Of a stretch of 64,000 nucleotides of DNA, positions 18,023-26,571 are shown one piece after another (positions within the stretch are counted from its first letter, which is position 1; each line of letters starts with the position of its first letter). Source of the stretch: an uncultured Roseibium sp. (GTDB taxonomy: Bacteria; Pseudomonadota; Alphaproteobacteria; Rhizobiales; Stappiaceae); contig NZ_CANMFD010000001.1 in NCBI RefSeq assembly GCF_947496995.1, positions 864,692-928,691 of the forward strand, read 5' to 3'. Made by a program: the position numbers and the translations under genes. The notes beneath the pieces were generated by a model that was given only the letters and a program-made list of their open reading frames with translations, did no database searches and was not told where the DNA came from.

Positions 18023-19540
18023 ATGCTGACATCCATCGCCATCTATCCGCCACTGGCTTTTGCCCGCGTCGGGTCTTCCGATACCCCCTGCGCGGCCTAT
18101 TCCTGGCGTTCGGCCAAGTTGTCGCCAGACCAACCCGCATCGACGACCCTTCAGCCCGAAGATACGCTGTCACTAGCGGCGGACGGAATCGTGAAGTCAT
18201 ATGTGCCCAACGAAATTGTGCTAAAGGACCCCGAAGGTGCTTTCCGCCCGGTCTGCCCGTTCTTCGAGCTTTGGGGCACATGGGAGGAGAACGGAACCGA
18301 GGTCGAAGGCGCACTTACGCCGGATATCCTGTCGCGCTTCGGACTGTCGCTGAGCGACGTGACGTGGAGCGTGGATGTCGGCAACCTGAAGCCCTATCAC
18401 GTCACGCAGCGTGATGGTGACCGGATCAACGCAAGGCGCACGATTGCCGGGGAGGACACCGCACGGCACGAGATCTTCGGCAAATCGCCCGAGGTGGCCC
18501 AGCCGCTGGTCAGGCATCCCGACGGAATCCCGATGGGCGCGGTGCAACTGTCAAAGCCCGATGACGCCTTTCCTGAGCTGCGGTTGCGTTTCTATGCGCC
18601 AAAGGGGGTCATCTATGGACCGCCGGACATCGACACACGTATCGACGTCGCGCTCGCGTCCAATCCCGACCAGGAAGGTGCGATCCTGCCCTGGCGTGAT
18701 TTGGTCGTGCCACCTGACCGTCACAGGGTGAACCCCAACTCCTCGTGGGCAACCCATGATCTGGACGCTACCGATGTGCCGCCACTGGGACCCGGCGACG
18801 GGCGGTTGAATCCGGGCGGGCTAGTCGCTTCGATCCTGAGCCGGGTGATCGGTCTGGTGGACGATGTGGGCGACGGGCTGATCTCGTGCCAGATCGGTGA
18901 CCTGGCAGCCCATGCCCGCATCGCCGTCGGCCCGCCGGATTTCGCACCTATGAACCGGCCGGTCGTGTCGCTTCAGGACGGGTTGAGCGACCGCGAAATC
19001 CGTGCCTCGGCCCGCGACGGAACGATTTCCGACGACGAATTGGAAGCAATCGTTGCCGATATTTTCGAGCGCGCGCTCGAAACTTCGGACCTGATGAACA
19101 AGGACGCGCAGAACTACCGTGCGCGTCTTACCAATCTCAATGAATACACCGGTCCGACAGGCGGCAACCTGGATCTCCCCAACCCGTCTCCGGCCTTCGA
19201 AGCCAGCCCGCACCGGACGCTGTGGCCCACGATCGATGAACAACTTTCGGCCAGTCCGGCCTACCCGGTGACACCTCAAAACGTGGACGCCATGCCGGTG
19301 ACAATGGTGGGGCAACGCAAGCACCGCCGCTACAACGCCATTGAATACTTTCGCGACAGGCTGCGAGAAGAGCCAGACCTGATCGAAAAATGGATCCGTA
19401 TCCCGCGCCCGCCGGAGCGGTTCTACGACCGGCGGATGCCTGCCCTAATGCGCGGTTCGGACCGGAACGCAATGCATCTGACCCGGCGGCAGTACGAGTT
19501 GATCCAGCTTTGGGCGAAGCGGCAGGGAGACAGCGCATGA
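18023..19540 (+). CDS. LodA-like protein lacking the CTQ-bearing C-terminal part
   Basis: The N-terminus SIAIYPPLAFARVGSS matches the LodA family start seen at 10791, and the protein follows LodA order through a domain ending PALMRGSDRN...LTRRQYELIQLWAK. The complete LodA copy has the corresponding LPVTQTQYDHLNRWAMGN near residue 370 and then continues for about 265 residues. Here the protein stops after 505 residues, a few codons past this motif, and contains no PWQ-x-D-x3-C. It is therefore a LodA N-terminal module without the quinone site. The ATG at 18023 follows GGGGG; 16 upstream in-frame codons are not needed. The stop overlaps the radical SAM gene (ATGA). It is probably a partner of the protein at 20844 rather than a decayed gene, because the frame is intact and tightly coupled. 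Confidence 0.85.
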   Translation: MLTSIAIYPPLAFARVGSSDTPCAAYSWRSAKLSPDQPASTTLQPEDTLSLAADGIVKSYVPNEIVLKDPEGAFRPVCPFFELWGTWEENGTEVEGALTPDILSRFGLSLSDVTWSVDVGNLKPYHVTQRDGDRINARRTIAGEDTARHEIFGKSPEVAQPLVRHPDGIPMGAVQLSKPDDAFPELRLRFYAPKGVIYGPPDIDTRIDVALASNPDQEGAILPWRDLVVPPDRHRVNPNSSWATHDLDATDVPPLGPGDGRLNPGGLVASILSRVIGLVDDVGDGLISCQIGDLAAHARIAVGPPDFAPMNRPVVSLQDGLSDREIRASARDGTISDDELEAIVADIFERALETSDLMNKDAQNYRARLTNLNEYTGPTGGNLDLPNPSPAFEASPHRTLWPTIDEQLSASPAYPVTPQNVDAMPVTMVGQRKHRRYNAIEYFRDRLREEPDLIEKWIRIPRPPERFYDRRMPALMRGSDRNAMHLTRRQYELIQLWAKRQGDSA

Positions 19541-20847
19541 CCGACCTTCATCCCTTCCGCAGCCCGCATGGCGCGCATGTGCTGCTGGTCGATGGCAGCC
19601 GTATCTACGACGTCGACGAGGATAGCTATGCGGAGGCGGCTGTCGGTAAGGTTCCTGCCGGGCTGCGCGATGCTGTCAGGACTCAATATGTCGACGAGAC
19701 GGCCTACCGTCCCGGCGGGCTACGCGCGCTGTCACTGAACGTCGCGCAGGGCTGCAACATGAGCTGTAGCTATTGCTATGCGGACGAAGGTCGGTTTGGT
19801 GCGCATGCTCGCCTGATGTCGGTCGATATGGGGCGCATGGCGGCCGAGCGTTTTCTCAACCAGGTGCCTCCCGGCCAAGATGCGGTCCTCGGTTACATGG
19901 GCGGCGAGCCGTTGCTCAACGCACGGGTGCTGCACGAGGTCACCCGTTTTGCGGCGGACCTTGCGGCGCGGCGGAATATCTCGTTGCGCTTCTCGGTGAC
20001 CACGAACGGTACACTACTTCGGGACGAGGACATCACCCTGCTCGGGGACTTTCCCTTCAGTGTTGCGATCAGCCTTGACGGCGGACGCGCCACAAACGAC
20101 GCACAGCGCCGTCTGCGAAATGGTCAAAGTGCCTATGACCGGACCGTCGAGGGCATCCGCAAGCTGACCTCTGCCAAGCGGCGTCCGCGCCATGTCTCCC
20201 TTCGGGCGACCGTGACGCCGCGCTCGGGCGAGTTGCCTATGATGCTGGAGGACATGTTCGCGCTGGGCGTGGACGAGGCGGGCTTTGCCCCTGTACTCGC
20301 CTCGCCAGATCCGAAAGACATGTTCGACGCTGCGGATTTCGACCGTTTCCTGACCGGCATGATCGCCTGCGGAGAACGCGCGGTCGGCGCGCTTTCAGAC
20401 CGGCAGCGCTTCCCGTTTTCAAACTTCGAAACCGCGCTGGGGGAAATCCACCGCGGCAGCCACCGCCCCTATCCCTGCGGCGCTGCGGCCGGCTACGCGA
20501 GCGTTAGCGCAGAGGGCGGGCTGTTCGGCTGTCATCGCGCCATCGACGACCCTGCCTTCGCCATCGGTTCGATCGAGGACGGCGCCGACCGCGAGGCGCA
20601 GCGCGATTTCCTGGAACGTCGACACGTACTACAGCAAGAGCCGTGCCGGACCTGCTGGGCACGCTTTCTATGCGGCGGCGGCTGCCACCAGGAGGTGCTG
20701 GCGCGGGGCCGGGTCGGATGTGACTATATCCGCGGTTGGCTGGAATTCTGCCTCTCGGCCTATGCCGACCTGTCCAGCCGCATTCCCGATTATTTCGATG
20801 AGCCCGAGACCTTTTTCAAGGACCAGAGCGTGGAGCCTTTCCAGTGA
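19537..20847 (+). CDS. Radical SAM/SPASM maturase
   Basis: The 436-residue protein has the radical SAM cluster motif CNMSCSYC (Cys73, 77, 80). Its C-terminal SPASM-type region contains PCGAAAGYAS, GCHRAIDD and the cysteine group CRTCWARFLCGGGCHQE, which would bind two extra iron-sulfur clusters. Such enzymes install thioether or carbon crosslinks in peptides and proteins. The closest family picture I have is QhpD/PeaB, which crosslinks the small subunit of quinohemoprotein amine dehydrogenase. The ATG at 19537 overlaps the stop of the truncated LodA gene by four bases, and its own stop overlaps the next GTG by four bases. Target: most likely the neighbouring protein at 20844 (inference). Confidence 0.88.
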   Translation: MTDLHPFRSPHGAHVLLVDGSRIYDVDEDSYAEAAVGKVPAGLRDAVRTQYVDETAYRPGGLRALSLNVAQGCNMSCSYCYADEGRFGAHARLMSVDMGRMAAERFLNQVPPGQDAVLGYMGGEPLLNARVLHEVTRFAADLAARRNISLRFSVTTNGTLLRDEDITLLGDFPFSVAISLDGGRATNDAQRRLRNGQSAYDRTVEGIRKLTSAKRRPRHVSLRATVTPRSGELPMMLEDMFALGVDEAGFAPVLASPDPKDMFDAADFDRFLTGMIACGERAVGALSDRQRFPFSNFETALGEIHRGSHRPYPCGAAAGYASVSAEGGLFGCHRAIDDPAFAIGSIEDGADREAQRDFLERRHVLQQEPCRTCWARFLCGGGCHQEVLARGRVGCDYIRGWLEFCLSAYADLSSRIPDYFDEPETFFKDQSVEPFQ

Positions 20848-22880
20848 GCGAAAACCTGACAAACCGAAAGATCCTGCCCCGCAACCTGACCGCCCGAGCC
20901 GACAAATGGGTGCGGGGAAATCCGGTCACCGTCCGCCCCGAAAGCGGCGTGGACAATTGCTACCCCGGGCTCGAATTCGACCAGCGCAACCTAGACAAGC
21001 GGTTCTTTCCCGGGCTGGAGTTCGAATTTCACGGCATCTTTCCACCCCTGCAGATCTCGATTCCTCCGCTTCTGCGGAGCGTCAGCAATGAGAAGGCCGG
21101 GCGCGACCTGCCAATCGAACAGGCCGATGTCGGCCAGTCCTTTGACAAAACTATCTACCTGTGGGCGGTCTGGGGAACCTTCGGCACCATGACCGGTCCG
21201 CAGCGGCGGGTAGAGCGGTTTTCCGGTCTGGATGGAACCGGCGGCCTGTCCGCTTGGCGCGTGGTGCATGACCTGGAACCCGGCCCCATCGCCCTGCTGC
21301 TGGCCCGGCGCGCTGCGGAGGGTGGCATTGACCTCGATGCGGCATCCACACTGGAGGCTGAGACCGCCTTGCAGAGCGGGCAAGACCTGGTGCGGCGTGA
21401 GAACGACAGGCTCGTGTTTGCCGTCCTTTCCGGCGAGCGGGCCGAATACTTGGTGGACGGCGTCATCAACCCGGACCTCTATGAAGTGGGTGATCTGTCC
21501 CGCAGTCTCTGTGCGCCTTGGCAATACGACTTCACTGACTGCGGCTGTTTCTACTGGGCCTCGAACAAGCCCGACCTCGTCGCGCTCAACGCCGAGGGAC
21601 CGCAGCTTTACAACTTTCAGCGCGCTGTGCGCGGGCCGGGGCAGGAACGTCCCGTCGCGGAGGTGCTGGATGACCGGACCGGGCTGCTAACCTTTGCGAT
21701 ACGCGACTTTAATCCGGGCGGCTGGTCGACCCGCGAGCCGGAATTTCCCGGTCACGTGATGAACTACCAGGCCCTGCTCAACGATTGGGAAGTTCTCAAC
21801 CCTGTCTTCGACCACGCCGAAAGCCCCAGATTCACGCCGGAACCTGCAACGAAACTGCCGCCGGCGGATGTCCTTCCCAGAGCTGAAGTGTTGCGCCGTC
21901 TTCGCTACCTTGCGACGGTTGAGCACGGACTGATGGTTGAGTACCTCTATGCGCATTACTCGGTTGACGCCCCGAGGACGATCCCCGGCACGGATCTCGT
22001 TCCGGCGCGCAACTTCGACATTGCCCGGTCGGTCCTCAGCGTTGCTATAGATGAAATGCGCCACTTCCGCTGGGTCAACGAGATCCTCCGCGAACTTGGC
22101 CATTCTATGGAACTTGGCCGTGTCGGCATGTTCGAGGATCTTGACGGCGATGCACGCTTCATCTCGCATGATTTCGCCCTGAAGCCCCTGAGCGCGCCGC
22201 AACTCGACTGGTTCATCGACGTCGAACGCCCTTCAGACCAGGTCGATCCCGACAAGGCGGGTGACACCATCGACGGTCTTTATACGCGGCTTTTGCTATC
22301 GATTCGGCAAGGCACGGATTTCAGCGAGGACGAGCGGGCAAGGCTCTTGCACCTGATCAAGTTGATCATCGACGAAGGGTTTGACCATTTCACCCGGTTC
22401 TCAAACGTAAGGGTCGCCCTCGCCGGCATTCCGGCCGGGTCGTGGTTGAGGGCTGCCATGCCGGAAAATCCGCGGCCGCTTGCGGATGGGCACCCCGCCA
22501 AGGTGGCCGAGATCGTCGCTGACCGCGCCTATTCGACCGTGTTGTCCGCCCTTGGGATCGTGTTCTCCATGTCCAATTCCCATGCCGGCGATTTCCTGCA
22601 GGCGGCCCGCTATGCCATGTATGCCCTCGATGATGCCGCACATGAGGTCATCACGCTGGGTGGCGCGCCCCTGTTCACCTTGCCGGAGACCGGAGACTTG
22701 CTGGCCGGGCCTAGCTTCGCGACGGCAAGCGGGACACCCGAGGACAGGTTGCGGACCTCGCTGGTCGCGCCGATGGAAACGGTTCTTGACGACTTGCGCA
22801 GCAGCGGCAGCGGCGCGGTGGCGGATTCCATGCAGAAACACTATGCGCGGATGATCGAAGAAATGGCGCGGCTGATGTGA
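20844..22880 (+). CDS. Composite protein: LodA-like CTQ motif region plus ferritin-like domain
   Basis: A 678-residue protein with two parts. Residues about 210-310 contain GDLSRSLCAPWQYDFTDCGCFYW, which lines up with GSLTRWLGVPWQTDEASC of the complete LodA copy upstream: Trp226-Gln matches PWQ, and Cys233 matches the quinone-forming Cys. A further FPGHVMNYQALLNDW may match the LodA segment VPNQVMSAEAF. Residues about 350-530 form a ferritin-like (VioB-type) four-helix domain with likely metal ligands Glu360/Glu366, E404-x2-H407 and E511-x3-H515. The N-terminal 200 residues (with FPGLEFEFH) are unassigned. It starts with GTG in a GTGA overlap with the radical SAM gene and overlaps the next gene by one base. 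It could be a metal-assisted quinoprotein or a substrate of the maturase. The activity is unknown. Confidence 0.82.
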   Translation: MSENLTNRKILPRNLTARADKWVRGNPVTVRPESGVDNCYPGLEFDQRNLDKRFFPGLEFEFHGIFPPLQISIPPLLRSVSNEKAGRDLPIEQADVGQSFDKTIYLWAVWGTFGTMTGPQRRVERFSGLDGTGGLSAWRVVHDLEPGPIALLLARRAAEGGIDLDAASTLEAETALQSGQDLVRRENDRLVFAVLSGERAEYLVDGVINPDLYEVGDLSRSLCAPWQYDFTDCGCFYWASNKPDLVALNAEGPQLYNFQRAVRGPGQERPVAEVLDDRTGLLTFAIRDFNPGGWSTREPEFPGHVMNYQALLNDWEVLNPVFDHAESPRFTPEPATKLPPADVLPRAEVLRRLRYLATVEHGLMVEYLYAHYSVDAPRTIPGTDLVPARNFDIARSVLSVAIDEMRHFRWVNEILRELGHSMELGRVGMFEDLDGDARFISHDFALKPLSAPQLDWFIDVERPSDQVDPDKAGDTIDGLYTRLLLSIRQGTDFSEDERARLLHLIKLIIDEGFDHFTRFSNVRVALAGIPAGSWLRAAMPENPRPLADGHPAKVAEIVADRAYSTVLSALGIVFSMSNSHAGDFLQAARYAMYALDDAAHEVITLGGAPLFTLPETGDLLAGPSFATASGTPEDRLRTSLVAPMETVLDDLRSSGSGAVADSMQKHYARMIEEMARLM

Positions 22881-23797
22881 TGCCTGTACCGATGACCGTC
22901 GAGGGGGCCGGCCTTGGGGCCGTCGCGGCAGCGGCAAGCCTTTCGCGTGCGGGGCACCCGGTGGTGGCCCCGGACCTTTCAGAGGCGGTCGCGGGCGGCC
23001 CTACCCTCGTTCTGAACGAAAAGACGCTGTGGATGATCGGCAACCTCTTCGGGCCTGAACTCTTATCTGGCATCGTGGCCGATGGGATCGCGATCAGGCA
23101 CCGCAGACTGCGCTGGCACAGCGATCGGTTCGAGAACCTTCCCGAAAAGAGCCTGTCGGTCGACGCGGCCCGGCTGGCCAGCCGACTTGGCAGGACGATT
23201 CCCGCGGCTGGGGACGGTCCGTGTCTGACCGTTCGCGCGCGGGGACGGCGGGCCAACCCGGGCATCGCGGCCCGCCCGCTTGCGGCCTACGTCTGGGATC
23301 TACCCGTTTCGTCGGACGGCCACCTCGACTGGTGCGCGACGATGACCGTTGGTCAGGGCTGGGCCGCTCTGGCGCCTGCGCCGTTGGGTGGCATCAACCT
23401 TCAGGTCTACCTGACCTGCGGGGCAGAGCCGGAGGCGCGCACAAACGGTGCAGAAGTACTGGACTACCTTGGTCTCGATGCCGGGCTGATGCTTGGAAAT
23501 CCGCCCCGACGCCTCGATGCCTCCGCTCGCCTGGGGACACTGTGGCAGAAAGCAGGTTGTTCGGTTGGGGATGAAGCGCTGGCGTTGGACCCGTTGGTCG
23601 GGGACGGCGTCGGACACACGATCCGCGCCGCCCTTTGGGTCTCTTCGCTTTTGGTTGCCGGGGATCTGTCAGATCACATGCGGCGTGAAGTCTATCGCCG
23701 CCGCATGATGGACGTCTTTCGCCAACACCAGGAGATCTGCGCGCGATATTATAGGCATTTGGATCAGAGCATCGCTGTGTCGACTGAAACGGGCTGA
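22880..23797 (+). CDS. Flavoprotein-like protein, last gene of the quinoprotein operon
   Basis: A 305-residue protein shaped like a reduced LodB. The start EGAGLGAVAAAASLSRAG is a Rossmann-type glycine motif in slightly altered form, and VGDEALALDPLVGDGVGHTI near residue 240 resembles the second FAD motif of flavin monooxygenases. It probably acts on the neighbouring composite protein as LodB acts on LodA. It begins at the ATG of a TGATG junction; a GTG one codon earlier is also possible. FAD binding is likely but not certain because the first motif lacks the usual third glycine spacing. Confidence 0.75.
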   Translation: MPVPMTVEGAGLGAVAAAASLSRAGHPVVAPDLSEAVAGGPTLVLNEKTLWMIGNLFGPELLSGIVADGIAIRHRRLRWHSDRFENLPEKSLSVDAARLASRLGRTIPAAGDGPCLTVRARGRRANPGIAARPLAAYVWDLPVSSDGHLDWCATMTVGQGWAALAPAPLGGINLQVYLTCGAEPEARTNGAEVLDYLGLDAGLMLGNPPRRLDASARLGTLWQKAGCSVGDEALALDPLVGDGVGHTIRAALWVSSLLVAGDLSDHMRREVYRRRMMDVFRQHQEICARYYRHLDQSIAVSTETG

Positions 23798-24026
23798 CGT
23801 GCCAGGTAATGCACCGGGGATTGCTGTGGTCTGTATGAGAAACAAGCTATCCCATTATATCGGAAGCAAATTGTCCCGGGGGCGCTGGGCCGTTTTTTAA
23901 ACTTCGGCCCCGTTTCCAGTCTGTCCAGCGAGACCTTGAAATGCGCCGTTCTCAGATCCGCAGGAAAGGCTATGCGATCCGGATCAGATGTAATCCCCCA
24001 TTTTCATGGGGGCAAGGTCGTAGAAT

Positions 24027-24146
24027 TTACGCGGCCATTCTCAGCTTCTGGGCAGGCGTCATTCCGCCGTTGCCCGTGTTGGGGCGCCCGTTATTGTATG
24101 ACCAGAGACACTCGGTGGCAATCTGCTGTACCTCCTCGAGAATGTA
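24027..24146 (-). pseudogene. IS3-type transposase C-terminal remnant
   Basis: On the minus strand the frame ending at 24027 reads LEEVQQIATECLWSYNNGRPN followed by GGMTPAQKLRMAA, the characteristic end of an IS3-family integrase-type transposase (YNN-x-RPN ... LAMAA). Only about 40 residues are left. The noncoding DNA after the stop, up to TGTAATCCCCCATTTT at 23989, looks like the element's terminal region. Confidence 0.75.
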
Positions 24147-24287
24147 AATTTCGAGGAGGTCGCCGTCGGTATCACCCCTTTCATCGAAACCTATAACACC
24201 CGTCGCCTGCACTCTGCCCTGGGGGATCTCAGCCGCGCCCAGTTCGAAGACTGCCACTCCGGAGCCTTAGTCAAAACCGCCGCCTGA
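24120..24287 (+). pseudogene. Second IS3-type transposase C-terminal remnant, opposite strand
   Basis: The plus-strand frame ending at 24287 reads PFIETYNTRRLHSALGDL, then SRAQFEDCHS. This is the conserved C-terminal end of another IS3-family transposase (YN-x-RRLHSALG). It abuts and slightly overlaps the minus-strand remnant, so two elements were broken and joined back to back. There is no start and no catalytic DDE part. Confidence 0.78.
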
Positions 24288-24580
24288 TCCTGTCCACCCG
24301 CAGGGGCGCACTTCAGGCGAACGGCAGGTTTGTCCGCACGCTGCTGGGTGCGAGCTCCCTGGATGAAAGGGCCACTTCTCCCGCACGGCAGCTCGCGTCG
24401 AAGGAGAAGATTGGGCTAAAACCTGCCATTACCCGCGTAGATTCCAAAGGTCGGCTATGGGCCGAAAGCAATATCTAGGCAGCATTGATTTGAGTCTGCT
24501 TAAGGGTCTTGGTTCCCGAAACCTGCCAGTTCGCTCCCGGCCCCGAACCGGTCATCCGCTCAAATCACAGCGAACGACCT
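24288..24580. other. Intergenic stretch after IS remnants, no gene seen
   Basis: Nothing recognisable beyond probable transposon debris. No hairpin or open frame with a ribosome binding site was found. Confidence 0.5.
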
Positions 24581-24590
24581 TCTCACACCC

Positions 24591-24826
24591 TCACCCCACC
24601 GCAGAAATACTATGCAGATGCACATCGTGTCCCGAATGTTTCTTCAGGATGTCCGTGGCGCGTTGTTCGTGTGCCGGGTTCCAGGTGCGCACCCACAGCA
24701 AAAGGCCGCCGTATTCGAGCTGTTCCTGCAGATGCTGCGCGGAGTGGTTGCCGACGAGTTTGGCCAGGATGCCGCCGATGACACCGCCCGCGCCGCCGGC
24801 AAGGGCCGCGCCGCTGATGATCTTGG
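24591..24826 (-). pseudogene. Truncated duplicate of the stress-type membrane protein gene at 26582
   Basis: From 24581 to about 24826 the DNA matches 26572-26813 with only a few single-base differences, including the stop codon and roughly the last 75 codons (DILKKHSGHDVH, GGVIGGILAKLVGNH). The match ends inside the Gly/Ala-rich membrane segment, and no start or N-terminal half exists upstream on this strand. It is a 3' fragment left by a segmental duplication. Confidence 0.85.
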
Positions 24827-24928
24827 CCTGTAGCTTCCGCCCGGGTGCGGCTCAATCCGCTGTCTGCGGTCAGTTCCGGGCCGCACCCTCCGGTCGCCTG
24901 CTTCGAGCCAACGGGAAATGGCGGCACT

Positions 24929-25846
24929 TCAGCCGGGCGCGATGAAGCGTTCCAGTTTGCCCAGAGTTTGCTGTCCAAGTTCCACTGCTCCGAAGCCTTT
25001 CGCATCCTGAAACTCGGCCGCCGTGGTGAAGACCATCCCCAGGGTAACCTTGGTCGCCCCGTCCTGCTCCTCGAACGAGGCCCAGGCGTCGGCGTGCTTG
25101 GGTCCGTTCTCGCCCCATAGCAGCGTGTAGCCGATCCTCTCGCCGGGCCGGACTTCATTATAGAGATGGTGGTTCGGGAAGACCGTGCCGTCAGGGGCGA
25201 TCATATCGAATACCCATTCGCCTCCCGCACGCAGGTCAATCCTTTGAGTGCGACAGGAAAAGCCATCCGGTCCCCACCATTGCGGCAGCGTTTCAGGGTT
25301 CATCCACGCGCCCCACACCACGGACCGCGGTGCCCGGATCACCCGTTGCAGCACCATGGTCCGTTCTGCGACACCCGCGAGGTTGTCCAGACCGGCGCCG
25401 AAGCCCTCCCGGTAGCCTGCCGCCATGTCCTCGGCCAGTGACGAAAGCTGCACCGTCAGGACCAGCCGGCTGCGCTCCTGCGTTCCAGAGATTTCCGCCG
25501 TCACCAGCGCAGCCGATTGCGTCACGCCTTCGGATGAGATCACTTCGTAGTTGACGCTGAGCAGCTCCGGCTGCAACTCCAGCCAGCCGCATTCACTTCG
25601 CACGTCCGGGAAGCCTTCCACCTTGCAGAGCGAGATCTCTCGGCCACCCACCCTGGTATCGGCCTCCAGAAACTCAACGGTCACCGCGGGCGAGGGCGCA
25701 GCCCACACCGCCCGCGCCGCCGGGTCCGTCCAGGCATTCCAGAGCACCTGGGTCGGCGCGGCCACCTCCCGCCGGAAGGTGAGTGTCGCGAAACGGTTCC
25801 CGCCTGCATCCGCGGAAGCGTCGTTTGAAGCGCTGTGCTGTGTCAT
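24929..25846 (-). CDS. Tandem SRPBCC (AHSA1-type) domain protein
   Basis: A 305-residue protein with two START-like/AHSA1 folds in a row. Residues 20-150 (FRREVAAPTQVLWNAWTDP) and 165-305 (LQRVIRAPRSVVWGAWMNPETLPQWWGP) repeat the same pattern. Such domains bind hydrophobic ligands. The family is usually paired with an ArsR-type repressor, as here: its ATG overlaps the stop of the regulator by four bases. The ligand is unknown. Two domains in one chain are less common than single-domain relatives. Confidence 0.88.
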   Translation of the reverse strand: MTQHSASNDASADAGGNRFATLTFRREVAAPTQVLWNAWTDPAARAVWAAPSPAVTVEFLEADTRVGGREISLCKVEGFPDVRSECGWLELQPELLSVNYEVISSEGVTQSAALVTAEISGTQERSRLVLTVQLSSLAEDMAAGYREGFGAGLDNLAGVAERTMVLQRVIRAPRSVVWGAWMNPETLPQWWGPDGFSCRTQRIDLRAGGEWVFDMIAPDGTVFPNHHLYNEVRPGERIGYTLLWGENGPKHADAWASFEEQDGATKVTLGMVFTTAAEFQDAKGFGAVELGQQTLGKLERFIAPG

Positions 25847-26184
25847 TCTTCGCTGTCCTTCATCACATCCATCACAAATGCGTCCAGCCGGTCGAGCCGT
25901 GCCTCCCAGATGGCCCTGTGTTCATCGAGCCATGAGCGCACCGGGTCCAGAGCCTCGGGCACGATGGCGCACGTCCGGATCCGCCCATCTTTGGAAGTGG
26001 TTATCAATCCTGCTTCCTCCAGTACGGAAAGGTGGCGCATCACCGTGGGGAGTCGCAGTCCAGTGGGTTCCGCCAGCTCCGTCACCCGCGCAGGAGTTTC
26101 GGCAAGCCGGGTCAGGATCGACCGGCGTGTCGGGTCAGCCAGGGCATGGAAAAGGAGCGAAAGATCCGGATCATACTTAGTCAT
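25843..26184 (-). CDS. ArsR-family transcriptional regulator
   Basis: A 113-residue winged-helix repressor-type protein: ALADPTRRSILTRLAETPARVTELA followed by LPTVMRHLSVLEEAGLI is the standard ArsR recognition region. No metal-binding cysteines are visible, which fits the SRPBCC-linked subgroup. The ATG at 26184 (MTKYDPDLS) gives the normal length; an in-frame upstream ATG would add 24 odd residues. It is the first gene of a two-gene operon and presumably represses it. Confidence 0.9.
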   Translation of the reverse strand: MTKYDPDLSLLFHALADPTRRSILTRLAETPARVTELAEPTGLRLPTVMRHLSVLEEAGLITTSKDGRIRTCAIVPEALDPVRSWLDEHRAIWEARLDRLDAFVMDVMKDSEE

Positions 26185-26571
26185 GTGACTAACTATTACA
26201 GATGCCGATAAAGATGCAAGAGAAAACTTTGCCGATCGGCTAAGTTTTTCCGTCAAGCTGTGTCGAATTCCTGGAGCAGACGACTTCGCTATCCGGACTT
26301 TTCTGACCGGAGCGCCCTAATTCACTCTGCATATTTCAAACAGCTGTTGCAGACGGCTGCGAAATTTGGTGGCAGGGGGTTGAGCCTTAGGGGCGGGGGA
26401 GTGGGCGAAGCAGGATTCGGTTTCTGGTTCGAATAATGTTCAATCCGGCAGGACAAGATTTATGGCGTCGAGTTCGGGGAACCGAAGCGGCGGTCGATCA
26501 CGATGGGACCCAAGCGAGCCGTGTCACCTGGCATGGTCACAGCTTCGCCGCTTGGCTCAGACTCTCCCTGA
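26185..26571. other. Promoter region of the ArsR/SRPBCC pair, otherwise empty
   Basis: No gene seen. The AT-richer part next to 26184 should hold the promoter and operator of the ArsR operon. A sequence ACTAACTATTACA lies directly upstream of the start. The right end of the gap is the border of the duplicated block. Confidence 0.45.

Noticed and set aside
18023-19540. Truncated LodA-like gene considered as a simple pseudogene
   Set aside because: The frame is intact for 505 codons, ends in an ATGA overlap with the next gene, and the missing motif reappears in the protein at 20844, so a split system is more likely than decay.
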